From: Sulfobacillus acidophilus DSM 10332
GTDB lineage: Bacteria; Bacillota; Sulfobacillia; Sulfobacillales; Sulfobacillaceae
Length of the DNA stretch: 64,000 nt
NCBI GenBank assembly: GCA_000237975.1
Contig: CP003179.1
Coordinates: forward strand, 2,944,270-3,008,269
Reading direction: 5' to 3'
Shown piece after piece: positions 18,870 through 26,889 of this stretch; position 1 is the stretch's first letter, and each line of letters opens with the position of its first letter. The notes under the pieces are model-generated. The model saw only the letters and a list, made by a program, of their open reading frames with translations. It ran no database searches and was not told where the DNA came from. The position numbers and the translations under genes were made by a program.

Positions 18870-18890
18870 TAGTACCCCCCCAAAATGGTC

Positions 18891-20384
18891 TTAAGAATGC
18901 GACAACAGCGGGTAACGTAGAGCCCATGCACCATTATCCGGATCGGTCCCCATTTCTTCCGGCTGTTCAAAACCCATATAACGCAGGGCACCTTCCAGCG
19001 TCGGCGGCTGAATCATGCCTTGAATGAAGCGGTCCACAATAGTTTTTTGTCCGGCATACCGGTCCGGTTCATGCTCGAAGATCCATTGGCAGACTTCGGA
19101 ACAAAAATGATAGGTTTTCCCGCGATAAGTCAGGTACCGCGGTTCGACCCGTCCGGTACGGCGGTCCGGTTCACAGATGGGAAGTTGGTCGATCGCGCAG
19201 ACGACCGGGAGGGTTTGCGGTAACACCCGTTCCGTTTGACCCGACTGATAGTTCCGGATGATGACATCCCAGTGCCGGCCCCAGGTAGATTCCCAATCCG
19301 GATATTTCTGACCGAGCCACTCCCGTTCTTCCGGTGTCATTCCCGATGCTGTCGGCCACCACACGGTTGGCCGCCAGAAATAAACGCCCAGATGCAGTGC
19401 GTGATGGGCATGGTCCAATTCGTATTCAAATTGATCCCAATACCAGGGTTTTTTCAGCCCATGGTCTTCGATGTTTTGAAGAAACTGCGTAGATATCCAC
19501 TCTTGCATAAATTCCTTAAACGACATGCGACGATGCTCCAGGGGGGTATAGTAGTCCATGGAGATCCCGGTCAATAAGGCAAATATCCGCCACGAACGCC
19601 AAAACATCTTGTCAATCAAATACTGCGCCCGGCCCGGGTCATATTGCTGTAGTATGTCTAATGTGGGAGCTCCAATTTGGGAGTGCCGCGCCTCATCGGT
19701 TTGAATGCTCGACAGCAGGTTTGAAAATGTATAGTCACCGACATCCATGGCATCGGCGGCCATACCCAAAAACTGCAAGTTGGTAAAGCCGGTTTCAAAC
19801 GTAAATGTTAATTGAATGGCCGTGTCGATGGCCGACGCGGCGGTAAACATGTCGTCAAACAGCGCCCGTGCCGCGATGGATCCCCATTCTTGGGTCAAAA
19901 ACGCTTTGTGCGCCCAGTCGAACTGGCGGTCCTTTACCACAAATTCGTGGGGAAAGTACAGTTGAATCTGCCCGTGACGCATTTCGTCCAACATCCCGAA
20001 CGTCGCCATGTTACGCCAAGCGCTGTCCGAGCCGAACCGCGCCATCCGGGCCTCCCCAATCGCCGCAGCATATTCGCCTAAGGCAATCGCGCCGTAATGC
20101 GCCTTTAAAATGGAACGCCATCCATCACTAAGTTTGTCGATGAGATTGGCCTTGGCCAATGCCGACTTTACGGCATACACTCCGGTATCTTTTTCCCGCT
20201 GATTTTCCACGTATTCTCGGTAGGTCACCCGGAAGCTTTCTTGCCACGACTGCCACTCGGACCACGGCACCGAGGAACTCCCGGTCATGGCTTCCGGAAA
20301 TACCTCTTCCGGCCGTACACTGCCAAACGTCCAATTCACCTTTTGCGCCAATTCATACCATTCTTCACGTGCCAACGGTTGCAT
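18891..20384 (-). CDS. tmoA: toluene monooxygenase hydroxylase, alpha (diiron) subunit
   Basis: 497 residues from ATG 20384, which has GGAGG upstream; known TmoA is 500. Diiron ligands are in two helical pairs: the first Glu in ALGEYAA (about 104) with DEMRHGQIQ (about 134), and the Glu in FTFETGFTN (about 197) with DEARHSQIG (about 231). The C-terminal part has the family Cys pair region YHFCSEVCQWIFEHEPDRY. It hydroxylates toluene or benzene to cresol or phenol. Closest in size and order to toluene-4-monooxygenase; regiospecificity cannot be read from sequence. Preceded by a palindrome and terminator region separating it from the reductase gene. Confidence 0.95.
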   Translation of the reverse strand: MQPLAREEWYELAQKVNWTFGSVRPEEVFPEAMTGSSSVPWSEWQSWQESFRVTYREYVENQREKDTGVYAVKSALAKANLIDKLSDGWRSILKAHYGAIALGEYAAAIGEARMARFGSDSAWRNMATFGMLDEMRHGQIQLYFPHEFVVKDRQFDWAHKAFLTQEWGSIAARALFDDMFTAASAIDTAIQLTFTFETGFTNLQFLGMAADAMDVGDYTFSNLLSSIQTDEARHSQIGAPTLDILQQYDPGRAQYLIDKMFWRSWRIFALLTGISMDYYTPLEHRRMSFKEFMQEWISTQFLQNIEDHGLKKPWYWDQFEYELDHAHHALHLGVYFWRPTVWWPTASGMTPEEREWLGQKYPDWESTWGRHWDVIIRNYQSGQTERVLPQTLPVVCAIDQLPICEPDRRTGRVEPRYLTYRGKTYHFCSEVCQWIFEHEPDRYAGQKTIVDRFIQGMIQPPTLEGALRYMGFEQPEEMGTDPDNGAWALRYPLLSHS

Positions 20385-20435
20385 AGACGAATTCCCTCCT
20401 ATCATGTGGGGGTCTTCCCATTGCGCACCGCCCGG

Positions 20436-20450
20436 TTATGACTGTCATAA
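20436..20450. promoter_or_regulatory. perfect palindrome upstream of tmoA (candidate operator)
   Basis: TTATGAC-T-GTCATAA, two 7-bp arms about one central base, 52 bp upstream of the tmoA start. It differs from the IclR-type repeats, so a second regulator may act here, possibly the response regulator at 26173. A -35-like TTGTCC lies on the minus strand about 23 bp upstream. Confidence 0.5.
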
Positions 20451-20475
20451 TTTTCGGTATTTATTGGGCGGACAA

Positions 20476-20512
20476 GGGCCTTTCGGCCCGGCCGGGGGCG
20501 GTTAACGCCCCC
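20476..20512 (-). terminator. tandem hairpins at the end of the reductase gene
   Basis: Two stems: GGGGGCG / CGCCCCC (20494-20512, overlapping the stop codon) and GGGCC / GGCCC with a GAAA-type loop (20476-20489), followed on the minus strand by TTGTCC. They separate the dmp-type unit from tmoABCDE, though the U-tract is poor. Confidence 0.5.
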
Positions 20513-21554
20513 GCCGGCTTAACGGACTGCGAATGGTTTGACCATGCTCTTCCTGGGTAAAAAAGTCTTCGCGATAAATATCGCGGGCAAACAAACGTTT
20601 TTGATACAACGCCGCGACACACGCGTCTACCATTGGCGACGGTCCCGCGACGTAGGCTTTATGCCCTTGCAAACGCTCGAACGTCCGCGCGATGACCTCA
20701 TCCACGCGCCCGCTCACTACATGGCTGTTGTCCGGGGGCGTCTCGTCGGATACGGCGGGCAGGTAACGAAAGGTGGGATGTGCCGTACTCAATGCCCGAA
20801 AATACTTGTCGTCATAGAGCTCATCCACCGTTCGGGCCCCAAAGATCAAGGTCGCCGGGTAATCCGGCCGTTGGAGGTAAAGGGCGGTAATCATCGCCTT
20901 GATCGGCGCCAATCCCGTTCCTCCTGCCAGAAATACCGCCGGAGACCCGTCCGGAGGCCGCAGAAAAAACCGTCCGTAGGGTCCCGACAATGCCACCTGA
21001 TCGCCGGGGCGTAATGAGTTAAACACCCATTCGGAGGCCACCCCTTGCGGCGAATATTTGATGTGGAACTCCAGTCGGCGCCCGGTTATTTGCGCCGCCG
21101 AGTAGGCGCGTTTGACCTGGTGCCCAGGAACCTCCCACTGAAAATATTGCCCGGGCAGTAAGACGGTATCGCGATCCAATTCCAGGGTAACGCGGCGGAC
21201 CAAGGGCGAAACCGGGTCGACATGGACCACCATAGCCCGGTAATCTTCCACTAGCGGGAATTCTACCCCTTCCTCGACGTCCACCTCCGCCTCGACGACC
21301 ACGTCGCTTAACGGTTTGGCTTGACATAACAGCGCATACCCGTCTTCGCGCTCAAAATCCATCAGCGCGAAACTGGAAGCATCGCCGTAATCGATCTCCC
21401 CTTCCAACACCTGGGCTTTACAGGTGCCGCAGGTACCATGGGTGCACGCGTGAGGCAACCAAATTCCTTGACGAAGGCAGGCATCGAGAATGTTGGTACC
21501 TTGCGGGGCGGAAATCTCCCGTCCCAACGGTTCAATGCGAATGCGATATGCCAT
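20502..21554 (-). CDS. dmpP: ferredoxin-NAD(P)H reductase of the aromatic monooxygenases
   Basis: 350 residues. N-terminal plant-type 2Fe-2S domain with cysteines in HACTHGTCGTCKAQ and ALLCQ (about 35-75), then an FAD domain (KRAYSAAQ, about 150) and an NAD domain (FLAGGTGLAPIKAM; KAYVAGPSPMVDAC). It passes electrons from NADH to the oxygenase or to TmoC. This is the only reductase in the island, placed between the phenol hydroxylase and toluene monooxygenase genes, so it probably serves both (inference). Could equally be called tmoF. Confidence 0.93.
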   Translation of the reverse strand: MAYRIRIEPLGREISAPQGTNILDACLRQGIWLPHACTHGTCGTCKAQVLEGEIDYGDASSFALMDFEREDGYALLCQAKPLSDVVVEAEVDVEEGVEFPLVEDYRAMVVHVDPVSPLVRRVTLELDRDTVLLPGQYFQWEVPGHQVKRAYSAAQITGRRLEFHIKYSPQGVASEWVFNSLRPGDQVALSGPYGRFFLRPPDGSPAVFLAGGTGLAPIKAMITALYLQRPDYPATLIFGARTVDELYDDKYFRALSTAHPTFRYLPAVSDETPPDNSHVVSGRVDEVIARTFERLQGHKAYVAGPSPMVDACVAALYQKRLFARDIYREDFFTQEEHGQTIRSPLSRRGR

Positions 21555-21583
21555 CGCCTTCGGCTCCTTTCTGCTCGAGGCGT

Positions 21584-22498
21584 TTATGTCAAGACGCTGG
21601 TAAACCGTTCGTTTAATTCACGGTTGTGGTAAAAGATGCCGGTCCCCAGTTGGTCCGCCGTCCACGTAATGCACGGAAAGTCGCCGTAGGTGATATACCC
21701 TCCGCTGAACACTTCGTTGCGGTTTCCGGCAGGATCGAAGAAGTAAATCGTTTGACCGCGGGTAATGCCGTGCCGGGTCGGACCGACATCAATGGGAATG
21801 CGGTGTTTTGACATGACGTCGCCGGCCTTTAACAGCTCGTTCCAATTATCGAGGTAAAAAGCGAAGTGATGTAATTTGCCGTTGGGACCGGGGATGACGG
21901 CGACATCATGGGGCGTATTGGTTCGGAATAACCACGCCGCTAGAATTTGATCGCTCCCGGCCTCAGGCACTACTTTTTCGGAGATCTTAAAGTCCAATAC
22001 ATCGGTAAAGAACCGGGTAAATTCATGGGGATCCTCGGCACTGACCAGCAAATGGTCGAGTCGCGGAGCGCCCATCCCACGCAACTCGTCCGGCCAGGGA
22101 TCCGGATTCAGCTGACCGGTCCGTGTCCCGACGACCTCCGCTTCGTGGTACAACTGCACGACGTGCCCGGAAGGCAGGGTGGTTTTAATCCCGTCGCCGA
22201 TGGCGTGATCTTCATGCCGGTGAACCCGCTCGACCTTTAACCCATGAGCTTCGATCCGGCGTTCCAGCTCGGCTAAGTCCTCCGCCTGATCGACTTTAAA
22301 AGCCATTTTCACTAACCCGGCTCCGCCCTCTTCGACTACGACACTGTGGTGATCCCATTCGTCCCAGCCCTTAAGGTAGACCTTACCGTCTTTCTCTTCG
22401 GTTTTTTCCAGACCCACCGCCGCGATATAGTGACGCTTCGCCTCCTCTAAATCGGTGACGCGAACCTGTACGAATCCCAGGCGTGAAATCCCCATCAT
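21584..22498 (-). CDS. xylE: catechol 2,3-dioxygenase (type I extradiol)
   Basis: 304 residues. Opens catechol next to the hydroxyls to give 2-hydroxymuconic semialdehyde. Two vicinal-oxygen-chelate domains; Fe(II) ligands are His in RLDHLLVSA (about 148), His in KLHHFAFYLDN (about 210) and Glu in GNRNEVFSGGY (about 262). YFFDPAGNRNE is the family signature. Two adjacent ATGs (22498, 22495) follow AAGGAGG; either may start. Adjacent ferredoxin gene is of the XylT type that reactivates this enzyme. Confidence 0.95.
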   Translation of the reverse strand: MMGISRLGFVQVRVTDLEEAKRHYIAAVGLEKTEEKDGKVYLKGWDEWDHHSVVVEEGGAGLVKMAFKVDQAEDLAELERRIEAHGLKVERVHRHEDHAIGDGIKTTLPSGHVVQLYHEAEVVGTRTGQLNPDPWPDELRGMGAPRLDHLLVSAEDPHEFTRFFTDVLDFKISEKVVPEAGSDQILAAWLFRTNTPHDVAVIPGPNGKLHHFAFYLDNWNELLKAGDVMSKHRIPIDVGPTRHGITRGQTIYFFDPAGNRNEVFSGGYITYGDFPCITWTADQLGTGIFYHNRELNERFTSVLT

Positions 22499-22537
22499 AG
22501 ACCCTCCTTAGTTTGGATGAATTTGGATGTCGGTACG

Positions 22538-22897
22538 TTAACGGTCGGTGACCGGTGCGGAAGAAGATCCCCACGGCCATCCGAGCAGTCGACGAAACCG
22601 ATTGCTTTCCTCGATCCGAATCACGACTGCAGAGGTTGGTTTAGCCCGGCACGCCAGGACCTGGCCCTTTTCGAGCGCGAGATCATCCAACGCTTGTGGC
22701 GCATATGGCCCCATTACCACCTGCCCGGCCGTTAGGGTGACCCGGCAGACTCCACAGCCGCCGCGCCGACAACCGTAGAACACGGTATATCCGTGGCGTT
22801 TCAACGCATCCAGTAAAGTTTCGTCGGATCGAATGGAAAGGGTTAGGCCGCCCGGCTCGACCTGCAGGGGAAACTCTTCGGTTACTCGGGAATCCAT
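22538..22897 (-). CDS. dmpQ: 2Fe-2S ferredoxin, XylT/DmpQ type
   Basis: 119 residues. Plant-type ferredoxin with cysteines in FYGCRRGGCGVCRV (about 43-52) and VLACRAKP. XylT/DmpQ ferredoxins re-reduce oxidised iron in catechol 2,3-dioxygenase, whose gene follows. The start overlaps the dmpO end by 16 bp. The C-terminal tail after the domain (NRFRRLLGWPWGSS) is not diagnostic. Confidence 0.88.
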   Translation of the reverse strand: MDSRVTEEFPLQVEPGGLTLSIRSDETLLDALKRHGYTVFYGCRRGGCGVCRVTLTAGQVVMGPYAPQALDDLALEKGQVLACRAKPTSAVVIRIEESNRFRRLLGWPWGSSSAPVTDR

Positions 22898-23211
22898 GAC
22901 AACATGGCCTTATGGGTGACAGATTGGGCAGCCAAAGCTTGATCCGGGTCCGGCACCCACGGCGTTCCGTTCAGGAGCCAATGGCCGGCTGACCAAGATT
23001 TACCGGATAATTCCGGATCGGCGGCAATCAGGGGTGCCGCCATGGCCTCCCACCAATTTTGAAACGTCATCGCTTGCGGAACCCGAAAACAGGCGGCTTG
23101 GGCGAACCAATAGCGATTCGGTACGTAAAAGTACAGCAACTGGTCGGTACCAAAAACCTCTTGCCTGTCCCGGGCCGGAATGTCATAGGGCTTCAAGGCT
23201 TTAACCGGCAT
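22882..23211 (-). CDS. dmpO: phenol hydroxylase, gamma subunit (P4 component)
   Basis: 109 residues, phenol_monoox family. VKALKPYDIPARDRQEVFG...LLYFYVPNRYWF and ...WLLNGTPWVPDPDQALAAQSVTHKAMLSW fit DmpO. It is the small third subunit of the hydroxylase. GGGAGG lies before the ATG. 20 bp after dmpN. Confidence 0.92.
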   Translation of the reverse strand: MPVKALKPYDIPARDRQEVFGTDQLLYFYVPNRYWFAQAACFRVPQAMTFQNWWEAMAAPLIAADPELSGKSWSAGHWLLNGTPWVPDPDQALAAQSVTHKAMLSWIPE

Positions 23212-23231
23212 CGAATAACACCCCCTCCCGC

Positions 23232-24740
23232 TTACACCAATTCGCTGACTTTGTTATGCCATTCAACCCAATGTCGATGGTCTTGAGAATCCTGATAATC
23301 GCCGCTGTCACCTTGGTCACCGTACCACGCCAACACATCGGGAACGGTCGGGCCTCCGCAATTGCCCTTAAAGATTTCGTGTACGGGCAGCCAAGCCTGG
23401 ACGTATTTCTCCGGCTCCCGCTCAAAGATCCAATGGCAGCCCTCGGAGCAGGTCCAATAGGTTTCCCCCTGATACACGGATCGGAATTGCGCATGTTTGG
23501 TAGGATGGCCCGGTTCGGTAAACGCCATCGGAATCTGGCAGACCTGGCATAGTTGGGGCAACCCGGGGAAGTAAAACCTCTGCCCTTGTTTTTGCATCGC
23601 CCGTGCCCGTTCGAACAAGGGTCGGAAGTGCTCGTCAAACGTTCCCGGATATTTACCGGATAACCAATCCAGTTCATCCGGTTCCGGAACCCAGGTGTGG
23701 AACATGGCGGCATAGGTAAAGCTATATAACACCCAATACACCTGATGCGACAGATATTCCTTCTCCTTAATGGCTTGTTGCACATGACGAGGCGGGTTAA
23801 TCCCGTAATATTTCAAGTCCGGGAACAAACCTTCCATCATCTGCTCCTCAAAGTAGAGCTCGAAAGCTTCTTTCCACGACATGAATCGGCGCGGTAACAT
23901 GTAGTCCATCATTGCCGCCACCAATGCGGCCACCCGATAAGACCGCCAAAACCACTTGTCAATCCACGCCTGCACAATCGGAACATTGTCTTCGTCTTGT
24001 TCCAGCATGAATTTCACCGATTCCAAGCCCAAGGTCATGTGCCGTGACTCGTCGGACTGCGCACTAAATCCGAACGTCATGGTCGTCAAGTCGCCGTTAA
24101 AGGAAGCTCCGGACATAAACGGCACAAACAAAAGGTTTGTGATTAAGTATTCGAATCCGAAAGAAATCGCCGTGAGAAATTCAAACGGTCCGGACGTTAC
24201 CGCGTCGTCAAAGAAGGATTTAGGGACAGAGAGGTACCATGCCCGGTCGTGCCAACGGCGCATGCTATGAAGTCCTGAATAATACCGATTATATGGCGAG
24301 ATGGCATGAATTTCGGTTTGGGCATGCCGTAACTCATCCATACTTTGAGCCAATGCCGCGAAACGCGGTGCACTGCCCGGTAGGTAACGGGCCAGGAAAC
24401 TGAACGACCGGTGAGCCATATACTCTAACGGTGTGACGCCCTGCAAAAAGAGTTTTAAGGCGCTCAAATAACGGGCGTCACTGAGGTTCAAATGCCCCTG
24501 ACTTTGAATAAACCCGTCGAGAATGGCATAAAACCGGCGATCCTTTTCGGCCTGATATTTCCAGTACGTTTCCACCGTCATGCGAAACGGGTCTTCCCAC
24601 TGATCCCAGTCGTGAATTTTTATTCCTTCGAAGCGGTGGTACGGAAAGATTTTGTCCGCTGGCTGATACGTCGGTTCCCAGTCGAGCCCTCGCACCATAT
24701 TGCGATAGGTCTCTTTCATGCTGAGTTTTTTCGATGCCAT
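23232..24740 (-). CDS. dmpN: phenol hydroxylase, alpha (diiron oxygenase) subunit
   Basis: 502 residues; DmpN is about 517. Diiron motifs are LEYMAH (Glu, about 105) with DELRHAQTE (about 135), and FGFEYLITN (Glu) with DESRHMTLG (about 232). Family features ITNLLFVPFMSGASFNGD and the C-terminal Cys segment YWTCSEGCHWIFEREPEKY are present. It hydroxylates phenol or cresols to catechols, the second step after the toluene monooxygenase. Start ATG 24740. Confidence 0.95.
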   Translation of the reverse strand: MASKKLSMKETYRNMVRGLDWEPTYQPADKIFPYHRFEGIKIHDWDQWEDPFRMTVETYWKYQAEKDRRFYAILDGFIQSQGHLNLSDARYLSALKLFLQGVTPLEYMAHRSFSFLARYLPGSAPRFAALAQSMDELRHAQTEIHAISPYNRYYSGLHSMRRWHDRAWYLSVPKSFFDDAVTSGPFEFLTAISFGFEYLITNLLFVPFMSGASFNGDLTTMTFGFSAQSDESRHMTLGLESVKFMLEQDEDNVPIVQAWIDKWFWRSYRVAALVAAMMDYMLPRRFMSWKEAFELYFEEQMMEGLFPDLKYYGINPPRHVQQAIKEKEYLSHQVYWVLYSFTYAAMFHTWVPEPDELDWLSGKYPGTFDEHFRPLFERARAMQKQGQRFYFPGLPQLCQVCQIPMAFTEPGHPTKHAQFRSVYQGETYWTCSEGCHWIFEREPEKYVQAWLPVHEIFKGNCGGPTVPDVLAWYGDQGDSGDYQDSQDHRHWVEWHNKVSELV

Positions 24741-24767
24741 GCTTAAACCCCTCTCGTAGGCGCCGGT

Positions 24768-25064
24768 TTATAAGTGTTGCCAAGCAATCACAATACGGTC
24801 CTCGTCCCATTCGGCGATCTCGCCAAAAAAGCTGACCAACGACAAGTTGAGTTCCTGCGTATCCCACGCACGCCGCAAGTGCTCTTCCACCAACGTGCGG
24901 TGAATTTCCATCCGGGACGGGACCTCCACCCGAAGTAGGCCCGGCGATCGCCGTACCGCTGCCTCCGGATTGACTTGCCGGATTGCCTCGATAATCGCTT
25001 CCGACTCTTCGCTATTTTGCAAATCCATTCCCACCAGGCGGCGCGTCCCTTCCGGTGCGGTCAT
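24768..25064 (-). CDS. dmpM: phenol hydroxylase effector protein
   Basis: 98 residues from ATG 25064. MmoB/DmpM family: LVGMDLQNSEESEAIIEAI, AVRRSPGLLRVEVPSRMEI, FFGEIAEWDEDRIVIAW. Needed for full hydroxylase turnover. Its start overlaps the dmpL stop by 4 nt (ATGA). The longer frame upstream is within dmpL. Confidence 0.93.
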   Translation of the reverse strand: MTAPEGTRRLVGMDLQNSEESEAIIEAIRQVNPEAAVRRSPGLLRVEVPSRMEIHRTLVEEHLRRAWDTQELNLSLVSFFGEIAEWDEDRIVIAWQHL

Positions 25065-26080
25065 GTCGAGGAACCCCCTCTCGTTTCGTTCAAACGCCCC
25101 ACCAGCGACTGCACGTCGGTTGTTTCTACGGATGCCACTAACGCCTGAGCGTCTGCACCGGCCACCGCCGCTAACGGCGCGGCCAGGGAATCGGCCACTT
25201 CTCGGGCCCGCGGCTGCCATCGGGTGAGAAAATCGGTCATGATCGTGCGGTTGTCGTGGTGGGCGTCCTGCAACAAAACGTCCATAAGCCGCTCGGTCCA
25301 CTGCCGGTCGTCACGGTACCATTGGTAAAAGTACCGTAAGGCCATCCCCACCATGCCGAGCCCGGTTTGGCGCCCCAATTCTTCTCCTCGGGAAAACACC
25401 AACGGATAGAGATAAGGCGCGAGCGCCACACTCAATGCCACCCATTGCTCGCCCCAATCCGAGAGGACAAGCACATCCTCAATGTATCGGCGCAGGGGCT
25501 GTAAAGCCGGGGCGTCCATCCAGGCCTTTTTGGCCTCGGTTAGTCCTTGAAGGCTCTCCGGAAGTTTTAACAACACTTTGGTTAATTGCTGAGCATTGCC
25601 CAAATGGTCAAACGAACAATAAATGGCCGCCTGTTCAATCGTCGTCCCATATGAAAACCGACTGATCTGAGCGTACGCCATGTTGGCACCATACTCAAAA
25701 TGCCGTAAAGGGCCCACGACGGTGAACAATAAATCTCGCCAGCGCGGGTCCAGGTCATCAAACTGGCCGGATTCGTCGGCATATTGCAATGCACTGTCCA
25801 ATTGCTCGGCGCTTTTGGTCCGGGCCTGATTGTACGTGAAGTAATAATATTGGCGGGGATCGGTGAACTGATACCAGTCGGATAGTTGCAATGCGCTGTA
25901 CGACGGGTCGAAGATATCGTGTTCGGGATCCCATAACGGCCGATAGTGAAAGTTCTCTTCTTGTTGTACCTCGATCGATGCCTCTTCATAACGGTTGGCG
26001 GGTCGGCCTAATCGCCGCTGAACCCAGTCAAATCCGACACGAATCGGATCGATTACGTTTTGGCGAATTTCATACGCCAC
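25061..26080 (-). CDS. dmpL: phenol hydroxylase, beta subunit
   Basis: 339 residues from GTG 26080. Typical DmpL: YEEASIEVQQEENFHYRPLWDP, ALQLSDWYQFTDPRQYYYFTYNQAR, HFEYGANMAYAQI, and AIYCSFDHLGNAQ. First gene of the unit dmpLMNO-Q-xylE-dmpP. The accessory dmpK that normally precedes dmpL is absent; the next gene upstream is the response regulator. Confidence 0.94.
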   Translation of the reverse strand: MAYEIRQNVIDPIRVGFDWVQRRLGRPANRYEEASIEVQQEENFHYRPLWDPEHDIFDPSYSALQLSDWYQFTDPRQYYYFTYNQARTKSAEQLDSALQYADESGQFDDLDPRWRDLLFTVVGPLRHFEYGANMAYAQISRFSYGTTIEQAAIYCSFDHLGNAQQLTKVLLKLPESLQGLTEAKKAWMDAPALQPLRRYIEDVLVLSDWGEQWVALSVALAPYLYPLVFSRGEELGRQTGLGMVGMALRYFYQWYRDDRQWTERLMDVLLQDAHHDNRTIMTDFLTRWQPRAREVADSLAAPLAAVAGADAQALVASVETTDVQSLVGRLNETRGGSST

Positions 26081-26172
26081 GTCAGCTCATCCTTTCGCTG
26101 ATTTGCTAATAGTCTAACAGTTACGTCTTACGAGGTTATTTCACCATGCCAGAGAAGTCTTGCAAAGTTCTT

Positions 26173-26889
26173 TCAATCTGTCGGGCGTTCGGTCGGTACG
26201 CGAGTAATCAACATGTACCCGACCCCCGGCCGGGTGACCAGAAAGCGGCGGGCCGGATCCCCTAATTTCTTTCGAATGCGGCTGATCGTGACATGCAATA
26301 TCCCGTAGTCCCCACGGTAGGACGGCCCCCACACGGCGGTCAACAGCGCGTCCGCCACCACGACGCGGTCTAAATGGTCGGCCAGATGTCGAATGACCCC
26401 GTATTCATGTCCGCTTAATTCCACCGGATGTTCGTTAACCGTAACTTCTGGATGATCGCGAAAAATTCGAATCGGTCCGGCATTGACGGCATCCGGCGAG
26501 CCCTGAGGGCGACGACGGCGAGCCACCACGTCTATCCGGGCCAACAGCTCTTCCAGTGCATAGGGCTTCACCAAGTAATCATCGGCTCCTGCATAGAGCC
26601 CGCGCACCTTGTCGTCGATCTGATCGCGTGCCGAAATGATTATCACGGGAACATCCGATAATTCCCGAATCCGGTCCAAGGTGTCAAACCCCGATTGACC
26701 GGGAAGCATCAAATCCAATAACACCAAATCCGGATGAAGCTGCGACAAGAACGGAACGGCGTCTTCACCGCGCTCGATGCATTCGACCAGATACCCCAGC
26801 GGTTCGAGATTGGCTCGCAATAATCGCTGGGAGCGTTTCTCGTCCTCAATGACCAAAATCCGGCGTATGTCGACCGCTCGAGCTTTCAT
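26173..26889 (-). CDS. OmpR/KdpE-type response regulator
   Basis: 238 residues. Receiver domain with EDE (about 16-18), phospho-Asp in VLLDLMLPGQSGFD (about 60), Ser in IIISARDQ and Lys in YLVKPYALEEL. C-terminal winged helix (ELSGHEYGVIRHLADHL... HVTISRIRKKLGD... RPGVGYML). It overlaps the kinase gene by 4 nt and lies just upstream of dmpL, so control of the island is plausible but inferred. Closest in look to KdpE, but no kdp genes are near. Confidence 0.92.
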   Translation of the reverse strand: MKARAVDIRRILVIEDEKRSQRLLRANLEPLGYLVECIERGEDAVPFLSQLHPDLVLLDLMLPGQSGFDTLDRIRELSDVPVIIISARDQIDDKVRGLYAGADDYLVKPYALEELLARIDVVARRRRPQGSPDAVNAGPIRIFRDHPEVTVNEHPVELSGHEYGVIRHLADHLDRVVVADALLTAVWGPSYRGDYGILHVTISRIRKKLGDPARRFLVTRPGVGYMLITRVPTERPTD

